Source: Candidatus Rifleibacterium amylolyticum
Lineage (GTDB): Bacteria; Muiribacteriota; Ozemobacteria; Ozemobacterales; Ozemobacteraceae
Direction: 5' to 3'
DNA: 64,000 bases
Assembly (NCBI GenBank): GCA_009917695.1
Contig: JAACJG010000003.1
Location: forward strand, 1-64,000
Shown: piece by piece, positions 54,769 to 62,437 of the stretch
How positions within the stretch are numbered: the first letter of the stretch is position 1
Layout: each line of letters starts with the position of its first letter
Translations under genes and position numbers: made by a program
The notes under the pieces: generated by a model
What the model was told of the DNA's origin: nothing
The model's database searches: none
What the model saw: the letters and a program-made list of their open reading frames with translations, nothing else

Positions 54769-56887
54769 ATTGCTCGATCCTTTCATCAATATTGACCGTG
54801 TATGAACAGACATCTGCGGCCAGCGCCGGCAGATAATTGAAAAATGGAAAAATGCCGCGATTCTTGAGATGCCGCGAAATTGCCGCAAGATTTGGTGTAT
54901 TCATGCCGAGACCACCGATAAATACCAGCTCGTTGCCGTCATCAAAAGATATCTGATCAACCGGGCCAGACAGACCGGGTCTGAATGACAGTAATTGAAC
55001 TCCGTAATACCTTTTGCCGGTAAGCGCTATTTTCTGGCCGCTGAGACTGACGAAAGTCAGCATCCGATCGAGTTGTATTTTTTTGATGGCAGCGAAAGTC
55101 GCGGCATTGAGATTGCTGCCGATGCTGCGGGTGACATCGCCCAGCTTGATTTCGCCGTTGACCAGCACCAGACCGCCTCTGATATTGTCGGTAGTTATGC
55201 CTTCGCTCAAATCGAGCGGGCCGTTGACATAAACGACTCCGTCAACCCAGAAGCGCTGGTTTTCAGCATCTTTAAGGCCCGCTGCCTTTTTAAAGTCTTC
55301 GCCAGTCCGGTAAAACTTTGAAACTCGCTCAAGTACACTGCCGGCCGTTATTGGCGGGCGTGAGTCCGGGTTGCGCTCGACAGCAGGAAACCATGCCGGA
55401 GTGATGTCGCTGAAACCACGACAGGGCTTGAGCCCGTCGGAGCCTGCAAAGTCAGGGCTTTCGAGAAGCTGGTGGCGGAATTCGGCATCACGATTAGTCG
55501 GCACATTGGCCTTTTCACCATAAATGGACGAAGGCGCACCACCAGAAACCACCCGAGACATGTAATCGGTATAGGTACCCGAGACTGGTCGAAACGGCAG
55601 GTTCTGGGCGCCACCGTATTGCGGCACCGTGATGCTGTGCGCCGGGTTCGGGTTAAAGGCAATGGGCACGCCGATCGAGGGGGCGTCAAAGAACGCGAGC
55701 AGAAAAAAGCGCGAGTAAACCTTGCCAAAAACATCGCGCGGAAAGCCTTTGAACTCTTCAAGAACCCGGTTTCCGAACAGGCGCAGGGTCGAAGCCTGCT
55801 TCATGCCAAAATCCGGATAACGCAGGCTGTTGAACGACGGGTCAGCTGCCAGAAAGTTCTCGATCTTGAAATTGCCGAGAAAATCTGAATCGAGAATTTC
55901 ATCAGAAAAGCCAAGCAGGCCAATTCGCGAATAGTGACCACGATAAGTCATCGGAATGCTGGCTCCTCTTACGATCAACGGATTGCCGTGACTGTCCTTG
56001 AGCAGCTCTTCCTGGTCAAATTCGGTAATGGCAGAGGTGATGTCAAAAGCTGATGGTGAAATCTGCCAGAGATCTTCGAGATCGGCGCGACTTTCGGAAG
56101 GGCTGTTCTGAAAAGCTCCGCCAACCAGATTCAGGCGGATCTCGTGGTTGTCAGCGCCCAGAAAAACCTGGCCGTTGATATCTCTGTTCACTAAATCCCA
56201 GCCATAGAGGGTTAGTGGCGCATATTGAGCGGGTGCTCGGTTGTTTCTGATCGGTATGGTGTTGATCTTGTCACGCACGCCACAGGGCTCTGTCTGTTCG
56301 AGATGAAGCTGATCGAAAAAGAGAATGAATTTGCGCAGAATCGGTGTTGCTGTCATGACGACCTTGAAAGGTTGCCGCACCTCAAGACTATAATCGCGGC
56401 CGCCGTAGTTTATTTCGCAGAGAATGACAAGTTGCCCCTTTTTTTCTTCGTTGGCGGCGTCGATGCGAAAAGCCGCCGGACTGTAACTCAGAGGTTCGAG
56501 CGTAGCGAAATTGACTACCATCGGCCCGATGTTTATTCCCAGCTCATCTGCCAGTTCTCTGATCGGCGAGCTGGGCAGGTAAAACAGCGGACAGAGCGAT
56601 ACTGAAGTTCCGCTTCTGAAAGATTCAAACAGGGTGGTTCCCGGAATATTTCTTTTTTTTCTTATCTGCCAGAGAATATCGGCGGCGTATGATTCGAGAA
56701 AATAACGGGCTACCGCGCTCTGGTCGCCGACCATTGCAAGCTTTGCCTGTTGCGAATAACGTTTGTAAAGATTGAAAGAGAGCAGCAGCATGACAGCAAG
56801 AACGCCAACCACGACCACAGTTATGAAGCCGCCTTTAGCTGTGGTCCTTAGCTGCCTGTTGTCGTATGAACTCGTATTTAAAAGCAT
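54749..56887 (-). CDS. Large exported protein with PilX/GspK-like N-terminus
   Basis: A 712-residue protein. The N-terminal KGGFITVVVVGVLAVMLLLSFNLYKRYSQQAKLA is the single-helix start typical of PilX-type proteins, without a clear cleavage Glu. The exported body of about 660 residues has no recognised domain; LVLVNGEIKLGD suggests beta-helix-like turns near the C-terminus. It begins 2 bp after the preceding stop and overlaps the PilV-like gene by 20 bp. Clustering with two pseudopilins suggests a large tip-like or minor component of the same fibre; this is inference. Confidence 0.65.
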   Translation of the reverse strand: MLLNTSSYDNRQLRTTAKGGFITVVVVGVLAVMLLLSFNLYKRYSQQAKLAMVGDQSAVARYFLESYAADILWQIRKKRNIPGTTLFESFRSGTSVSLCPLFYLPSSPIRELADELGINIGPMVVNFATLEPLSYSPAAFRIDAANEEKKGQLVILCEINYGGRDYSLEVRQPFKVVMTATPILRKFILFFDQLHLEQTEPCGVRDKINTIPIRNNRAPAQYAPLTLYGWDLVNRDINGQVFLGADNHEIRLNLVGGAFQNSPSESRADLEDLWQISPSAFDITSAITEFDQEELLKDSHGNPLIVRGASIPMTYRGHYSRIGLLGFSDEILDSDFLGNFKIENFLAADPSFNSLRYPDFGMKQASTLRLFGNRVLEEFKGFPRDVFGKVYSRFFLLAFFDAPSIGVPIAFNPNPAHSITVPQYGGAQNLPFRPVSGTYTDYMSRVVSGGAPSSIYGEKANVPTNRDAEFRHQLLESPDFAGSDGLKPCRGFSDITPAWFPAVERNPDSRPPITAGSVLERVSKFYRTGEDFKKAAGLKDAENQRFWVDGVVYVNGPLDLSEGITTDNIRGGLVLVNGEIKLGDVTRSIGSNLNAATFAAIKKIQLDRMLTFVSLSGQKIALTGKRYYGVQLLSFRPGLSGPVDQISFDDGNELVFIGGLGMNTPNLAAISRHLKNRGIFPFFNYLPALAADVCSYTVNIDERIEQYEFTVR

Positions 56888-56889
56888 AA

Positions 56890-57606
56890 TCAGGGGGTCT
56901 GACCAATCTGCCCGAGGCTGACGAGCGAGTCGCTGAGCCTCTGGTTCAGTGATACCAGCCGGAGTGTGATGCGTGCTACTTCGAAATAAGGATGCTGTGG
57001 GTGTGCGCGCGGGCTCAAGCATCTGATTACTGCCAGCGCACCCGGCGGATCCATGTTTCCGCCCAACATCGCTGCCAGAAGATTGCCGGCCCGGGTTTCG
57101 AGAAAGTAAGCGTCAGTCATGAGCATCTGCATTGCTGCAGTATCATTTATTCCGGCTGCGGCAAGCTCCTCGCGATCTTTTGCCAGCCCGACCAAACTGC
57201 TTTGCAGTGTGCTGATCTGCTGGCGAAGACTCTCAACCTGGGCTGAATACAGCTCGTGCTGGTAGCTCAGGAACATCTGCTGTTCGTCAGCATTCATTTC
57301 AGTAAGCAGACCGCCAAGCAGATTGTGGGGTTCGGTCGGCATCGGATTATCAGCGGGAGGTTGTGGTTGTGGTTCTGGCTGAACGTCGCTGTCGCTGGCT
57401 ATGGCGTCGGCCTGAACCGGATCGTTGATAATAGTTACTTTATCTATATCCTCAAACGGGTTGAGCATGCGGTCTGAAGTCGCTTCCTGGCCATCAACAG
57501 CTGCACAGAAAAGAACTGTCAGCAACAATGCAGTGAGACACAGATATAGCAGATAGTATCTGCGTTTATGTGATTCAATCGCCGGTTTATTTATAACTGA
57601 TTGCAA
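56890..57606 (-). CDS. Membrane-anchored coiled-coil protein of the pseudopilin operon
   Basis: A 238-residue protein with a transmembrane/signal segment (about 17-38), a Pro/Gln/Glu-rich linker, a coiled coil (about 112-150: SAQVESLRQQISTLQSSLVGLAK) and a helical C-terminus. The only sensible start is a TTG at 57606, 2 bp after the previous stop, with GAGA nearby, so translation is probably coupled. No family is recognised; a structural role in the same export or pilus system is possible. Confidence 0.6.
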   Translation of the reverse strand: MQSVINKPAIESHKRRYYLLYLCLTALLLTVLFCAAVDGQEATSDRMLNPFEDIDKVTIINDPVQADAIASDSDVQPEPQPQPPADNPMPTEPHNLLGGLLTEMNADEQQMFLSYQHELYSAQVESLRQQISTLQSSLVGLAKDREELAAAGINDTAAMQMLMTDAYFLETRAGNLLAAMLGGNMDPPGALAVIRCLSPRAHPQHPYFEVARITLRLVSLNQRLSDSLVSLGQIGQTP

Positions 57607-57608
57607 GC

Positions 57609-60227
57609 TTATCTCGTTGTCTCAGCCGGTGCTGCCGAAGGATCGAGCGCGCTGATGGGAGCGAGCAGTTCAAGATTGCGCTTTGCGTAACCGCTGTCGG
57701 AAGATCTGATCGTGAGGCTTATGCCAAGCTCATCAGCAGCTTCTTCGTAATTTTTGTAGGTTTCCAGCCAGCCGGCGTATTCTGATTTTATCAGCGGATG
57801 CAGGGTATCGAATATTTCCTTGCGCTTGTTGATCGACTCTTCAAGCTTTTCTATGGCATCTTCCAGCTTGCCGATATTGTGTTCGAAAATATCTTCGGGC
57901 GGGTCGTAAGAGCTGAGAAAATTCGACAGCCAGTCTCGCGAAACATCGAGAAACTCACCTTTGGTAACCAGTTTTCTGATGGCTTCGTTAGTAAAGATTT
58001 CATTAATGGAATCGAGCGCCTGCTTTTTGTCCTTGAGGTTGTCTTTTGCCAGTTCAAGCACATCTATCTCGTTTTTCAGCTGTATGCCAAACTTGACCAT
58101 GTCGATGCCTGAGATGCCGAGCGAGTTGAGGTTTAGCTGCAGGCTGGTCTGAAGCTGCCCGCTGTATTCTCTGAATATCTGTTCGGGCTCTTCCTTTTCG
58201 TCTTCGCCTTTAAGAATGCCTGACCAGAACTCAGGAACAGCGACTCCCATATTCATAACAAATGGTCCGAGTTCGTCATGCATTTTCTTGCCTTTGAAAA
58301 TCTCTTTGCCGAGCTTAAAATCGTCTGAATCACCGTTGAAAGAGTAGTCAACCTCTTTGTCTTTTATTCTGGCATTTTTATCTTCGTTATAAGCAGCCAG
58401 TAACGCGTCGAACTGAGCCCGCATGCGGGCGCTTCCCTCAAGCTGTTTCAGCATACAATCAGCCAGTATGCCAAGAACGATCTCTTTGGGGTCGTCATCT
58501 ATGATGACGGCGCCTACGGCCTTGGCGAGAGTATGCATTGTCGTCTGTTCATTGTTTTTTCTTGCGTAATTCAGCTGCTCGGTCAGATAGGGCATCTCTT
58601 TTGCCGCTGTCATAAAGGCGTCGGCTGCGAATGCCTGGCCAATGATCTCGGTGCTCCAGTTGCTGAAATTGTTGTTGTAAATCTCGATTAGAGGCATGTA
58701 ATTGAAAGGTGCCTGCTCGATGCGCACACCGGTAAGGCTCAGATGTTCAGGGATCTCGCCAATATTCTCAGAATGTGCCTGACTGGTCACGTAGCGCCTG
58801 AACAATACTGTCAGCGCGAAATCCGGGCAGAAAAGGGCCAGTTCTTTGAACTTGCCTTTGTCGTCAACAAACTGGTCGTGAGTGCCGAGAAAGCTTTCGA
58901 GAGCAGTGCCGGCCAGCCAGCCGAGACCGTCGCCGATCAGGTTGATCGGGTTCCAGCTCCAGCTTGGTTTTTTCGGCTTGAACGCCATGTAATCTGCGCG
59001 ATGGTTCCAGATCAGATAGAGGTCTTCAATGTTCGGCGGCAACAATCTTGTTGCTTCATCCTGCTGGTAATACCAGGTCGAAAGAATGCCCTGTGCTCTG
59101 ATGTTTTTGACCAGCTCCTGTTGGCGCTCGGCAATATCGCCTTCGCCGGGATTTTCTTCGAGTGCAGCCTTTAACTCATCTGCAAAAACCAGAGCAGCTG
59201 ATCTTTCGAGCGGGTCAATAAGCGGCGAATCGTCACCCGGCATGGGGCAACTGTTGGCGTCGATATTTTCGTCATAAAAGGCGGCAAATTTGTCATCTGT
59301 TTCTCTGAGAAAATTCAAGGAGTCGGCATAAGACTTGTGCCACTTTTCAATGGTGTCGCCGATCTTGTTCAGAGTGCCCTTGATCAGCTCCCAGGCTCCG
59401 ATGATTATGAATGCCGCTACTGTCCAGGCACCTGGCGGCGGCCAGGCCATCAGAGCGGTTGCAATTAAAATAGCGCCGTTGATTGCAATCTGTACCGTTT
59501 CGAAGCTGGGCGTACCGGCATCGTTGGCCAGAGCACCCGGCACTCTCGACAGTTCCATGATGCCGGAAATTATCTGGAGAACACTGCCAACTTTCATGGC
59601 ACCTGTTTGCAGCCCGGAAAGCTGCTGTGAGCCATCGACCAGCGGCGTTCCCTTTTTATACCACTGTTTGCAGGCGCCGACGCCCTTGCTGTACGGCGAC
59701 TTCATATAAGTAGCTGTCTGTTGCAAAGTTCGCAGCCGATCGGTTTTGCCGAGCATGCCCATGGCGTTTTGTACTTTAAGCAGAATCTGGTGGAATTTGT
59801 TCGCTCCACTTCCTGGAAAGTATTTAAAGCCGAAAGCTGCAATTTTTTCGACCCAGCCGACATATTTGGGCAGGTCGGCCGCGAAACCACGCACCTTGTT
59901 AACGGTGCTGAGCGTTTTGGTGATACTGTGCTGAAAAGTCATGACGTCCGTTCCCTTAGGATCGAGCATGATCAGCGTATTCATCAGCAGCAGAGTCCAT
60001 TGCGCATACGAGTGGCTCTCAATCTCTTCAGTATTGCCGCCCATCAAACCGGTGACCTGTTCAAGATACTCGCCGGGAGCGAGAGCTTCGGAGGCCGAAA
60101 ATTCGCTTTCCTCTTCTTCTGCAAAGAGTCTGCCTTGAGGACCGGCTGAGATGAAAAAGGCCTGCAGCAACAGAATCAAACTGAGGACAAGACTTACAGA
60201 TCTGAGCAGACGTTTGTTTTTGATCAT
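57609..60227 (-). CDS. Very large exported protein, unknown function
   Basis: An 872-residue protein with a signal peptide (about 10-35, SLVLSLILLLQAFFISAG). It is mostly helical. Residues of about 240-290 are hydrophobic (INGAILIATALMAWPPPGAWTVAAFIIIGAWELIKG) and could form two membrane helices or a pore-like hairpin. The C-terminus (about 740-830) has charged coiled coil (NIGKLEDAIEKLEESINKRKE). AAGGAG is 5 bp before the ATG. It is second in the operon that ends in the pseudopilins. I recognise no family; the hydrophobic hairpin resembles those of pore-forming or membrane-inserting toxins only in general character. Confidence 0.65.
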   Translation of the reverse strand: MIKNKRLLRSVSLVLSLILLLQAFFISAGPQGRLFAEEEESEFSASEALAPGEYLEQVTGLMGGNTEEIESHSYAQWTLLLMNTLIMLDPKGTDVMTFQHSITKTLSTVNKVRGFAADLPKYVGWVEKIAAFGFKYFPGSGANKFHQILLKVQNAMGMLGKTDRLRTLQQTATYMKSPYSKGVGACKQWYKKGTPLVDGSQQLSGLQTGAMKVGSVLQIISGIMELSRVPGALANDAGTPSFETVQIAINGAILIATALMAWPPPGAWTVAAFIIIGAWELIKGTLNKIGDTIEKWHKSYADSLNFLRETDDKFAAFYDENIDANSCPMPGDDSPLIDPLERSAALVFADELKAALEENPGEGDIAERQQELVKNIRAQGILSTWYYQQDEATRLLPPNIEDLYLIWNHRADYMAFKPKKPSWSWNPINLIGDGLGWLAGTALESFLGTHDQFVDDKGKFKELALFCPDFALTVLFRRYVTSQAHSENIGEIPEHLSLTGVRIEQAPFNYMPLIEIYNNNFSNWSTEIIGQAFAADAFMTAAKEMPYLTEQLNYARKNNEQTTMHTLAKAVGAVIIDDDPKEIVLGILADCMLKQLEGSARMRAQFDALLAAYNEDKNARIKDKEVDYSFNGDSDDFKLGKEIFKGKKMHDELGPFVMNMGVAVPEFWSGILKGEDEKEEPEQIFREYSGQLQTSLQLNLNSLGISGIDMVKFGIQLKNEIDVLELAKDNLKDKKQALDSINEIFTNEAIRKLVTKGEFLDVSRDWLSNFLSSYDPPEDIFEHNIGKLEDAIEKLEESINKRKEIFDTLHPLIKSEYAGWLETYKNYEEAADELGISLTIRSSDSGYAKRNLELLAPISALDPSAAPAETTR

Positions 60228-60263
60228 AAAAACTCCTTCAGGCTGTTGTTGAGCCTTGTCAGC

Positions 60264-60899
60264 TTATTGTTTCAAATGGCTGGCCGCGATGCGGGCAAAG
60301 ATACTCTCTTTTTTCGGGTCACGGTTGAGAATTTCATTAAAATACCAGCTGGCGCTATCCTGGTCGCCAAGGGCCTCTGCCGATTTGCCCGCCACCAGCG
60401 TCAGCGAAAGATATTTTTCTGATTCAGGGTCGGTCGTCTCAAGCAGTTTCTGACACCACGAAAGCAGGCGCTGATGGTCTTTCATATCCTGCAGCGTTCT
60501 GATAAGACGGTTCTTAAAGCGATCCTGCCATGGGTTGCCGGGGTATTTATCGAGCGCATGCGTCATCAGCCTGACAACCTCTTCGTTATTCTGCTGGCCG
60601 GGCGCGGTCATCAGCAGATTACTCAGCCGCCAGCACGATTCGATTGCCCATGGCGTGTCGGGGCACTCATTTATCACCCGGTAATGGCACTCTTTGAACA
60701 GCTCGATATCCCAGTTGTCGGCTGCTGCCATCTGGTCATGCAGGCTGTAGGCCAGCTTAAGCTGCTCTTTGACGGAAGTCGTTCCCAGTCTTGGTGCCGG
60801 AAAATCGATTTTGTCGAGATCGACTGTTTCTGAGGCGCAAAGAACCGCACTCAGGGCTAAAATAAAGGTCACAGTAAGAAACAGATACTTGTTCGCCAT
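60264..60899 (-). CDS. Exported TPR-like protein
   Basis: A 211-residue protein with a signal peptide (MANKYLFLTVTFILALSAVLCA), followed by helical repeats of TPR type (AIESCWRLSNLLMTAP..., SLTLVAGKSAEALGDQDSASWYFNEIL). The Cys in AVLCASE does not fit a good lipobox. GGAGG is 8 bp before the ATG at 60899. It is the first gene of the minus-strand operon to 53418, separated by 36 bp from the next gene. It probably acts as a scaffold in the periplasm. Confidence 0.75.
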   Translation of the reverse strand: MANKYLFLTVTFILALSAVLCASETVDLDKIDFPAPRLGTTSVKEQLKLAYSLHDQMAAADNWDIELFKECHYRVINECPDTPWAIESCWRLSNLLMTAPGQQNNEEVVRLMTHALDKYPGNPWQDRFKNRLIRTLQDMKDHQRLLSWCQKLLETTDPESEKYLSLTLVAGKSAEALGDQDSASWYFNEILNRDPKKESIFARIAASHLKQ

Positions 60900-61230
60900 T
60901 CTGCGCAATCCTCCGGCAGATTTATTTATGCCCATGCCATTTTACCAACCATTTCGTTCCTGTTACCTTTAAGAGCCAGCAGCATAACTGCTGACGGCTT
61001 AAGATTCTTTTCAGAGAACGCATTTATCGTGATTCTGGTGTTTGATCTGCTGCAGAATTTGTTGTAGCTGTGCTGTATGTACAAATATTAATACCACAAA
61101 TCCCGCACAAGGTTTTCATTAACGACAGCGATTCAAAAGAATGTGATTTTGCGGTATACTTGTCAGGCATTCTGGTTGAATTTTTGTATAGATCTGTTTT
61201 GCGGCGAAAATTAACGGGAGGGACATGTTC
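60900..61230. other. Divergent intergenic region
   Basis: About 330 bp between the operon starting at 60899 (minus) and the EF-hand gene at 61231 (plus). It must hold both promoters. A TATACT at about 61155 is a -10 candidate for the plus gene, but no convincing -35 is spaced from it. No RNA gene or repeat is seen. Confidence 0.4.
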
Positions 61231-62061
61231 ATGAGAAGTAAGCTTTTTCTGATTGCAGCGATGGTATTGTTCGGCAGTGGGCTTTGTCTGGCCGAAGAAA
61301 ATGTTGCGCCGGCGCCGGCAGCGGCAGACGCCGAGATTGATGAAAATATCGACCCTGTGCTCGATGAAGGCTGGGATCGCGGTGTCGGCAAGGTAACGCC
61401 CGAAATGCTCGAACGTTTTGATGCCGATAAAGATGGCAAGATCAGCAATACAGAGCGCGAAACCATGAAAAGCACAATGCGCGCCGAACGCCTGGCAAAG
61501 TTCGATGCCGATGGTGACGGTAAAATCAGCGAAGAAGAAAAACGCGTCGCCAAAGATGCCAGAAAAGCCGCTAAAGAAGAGGCGATCAAAAGATTTGACA
61601 GCGATGGCGATGGCAAACTCAGCGATACTGAGCGCGAAACTATGAAGGCTGAACGTAAAAAGGATAAGGCGAAGCATCTTGAAAAGTTCGATACTGACAA
61701 AGACGGCAAGCTGAACGATGCCGAACGCGAAGCCATGAAGGCCGAACGAAAGTTGAACAAGGAAAAAAAGGGCAAGTTGATCGAAAAGTTCGATTCTGAC
61801 GGCGATGGCAAACTCAGTGAAACAGAGCGCGAAACCATGAAAACCACGCGTGAAAAGAACAAGACGAAGCGTCTTGAGAAATTCGACACCGACAAGGACG
61901 GCAGCCTCAGTGATGCCGAAAAAGCCAGCGCAAAACAACAGAGACAGGAAAAGAAGCAGCTTAAAGAACAGAAACAGAACCGCGAACAAAAGCAGGAAAA
62001 AAAGCAGAATCGCGAGCAGAAGCAGCAGCGCCAGCAGAAACAAAAAGGCAAAAACAAGTAA
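61231..62061 (+). CDS. Exported EF-hand calcium-binding protein with basic tail
   Basis: A 276-residue protein. The signal peptide (KLFLIAAMVLFGSGLCLA) is followed by six EF-hand loops: DADKDGKISNTE, DADGDGKISEEE, DSDGDGKLSDTE, DTDKDGKLNDAE, DSDGDGKLSETE and DTDKDGSLSDAE. Each loop is followed by a Lys/Arg-rich helix (ERETMK...). Loops alternate in sequence with a period of two, suggesting duplication of a two-hand unit. The last 45 residues are almost only Lys, Gln, Arg, Asn and Glu. The start at 61231 has GGGAGGG 8 bp upstream; an ATG 6 bp earlier is too close to it. Probably a secreted or envelope calcium binder; function unknown. Confidence 0.88.
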   Translation: MRSKLFLIAAMVLFGSGLCLAEENVAPAPAAADAEIDENIDPVLDEGWDRGVGKVTPEMLERFDADKDGKISNTERETMKSTMRAERLAKFDADGDGKISEEEKRVAKDARKAAKEEAIKRFDSDGDGKLSDTERETMKAERKKDKAKHLEKFDTDKDGKLNDAEREAMKAERKLNKEKKGKLIEKFDSDGDGKLSETERETMKTTREKNKTKRLEKFDTDKDGSLSDAEKASAKQQRQEKKQLKEQKQNREQKQEKKQNREQKQQRQQKQKGKNK

Positions 62062-62077
62062 TTCCAACTGATTTCAC

Positions 62078-62117
62078 AAGAACCTGTCTTTAACAAGTAA
62101 AGACAGGTTCTTTATTT
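62078..62117 (+). terminator. Terminator after the EF-hand gene
   Basis: A 14-bp stem (AAGAACCTGTCTTT / AAAGACAGGTTCTT) is followed by a T-rich stretch (TTATTT). Confidence 0.9.
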
Positions 62118-62222
62118 CCAAGAGATCCTGCAATATTGACAGAATGGCGTTTGCACGACCTGCGAGTACAGCTTGGGGGTTCAATATGTTGAATCTCTGA
62201 AAGCAATTCCCGGTCAAGAAAA

Positions 62223-62324
62223 GTCATTGCGAAGTGCTAGTACTGTGTGCCGAAGGTGTAATCCACCTCTGAGCTGATTTTTCTGACCATAAGATTGCTT
62301 CGTCGCTACGCTCCTCGCAATGAC
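62223..62324. repeat. ATTGCGAG-family inverted repeat, copy 3 (with inserted or diverged centre)
   Basis: The left arm GTCATTGCGAAG and the right part AGATTGCTTCGTCGCTACG-CTCCTCGCAATGAC match copies 1 and 2, but the centre is longer (102 bp overall) and the left half is diverged after the first 12 bp. It occupies part of the gene-free stretch 62118-62437; a TATACT -10-like site at 62391 may serve the next gene. Confidence 0.7.
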
Positions 62325-62437
62325 AGGTTTTTTATAGCAGGTCTTATGACTACAGACCGAATGATAAAAACTTTTGCTGGCTGAGGGTGGTATACTGTTG
62401 AGTAATCGTATTAGTCGTATCAGTCGGAGTGTGAATT

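Noticed and set aside
61024-62096. Phe/Leu-rich minus-strand frames opposite the EF-hand gene
   Set aside because: They are the antisense of Lys/Glu-rich codons; apparent transmembrane repeats are artefacts of that.
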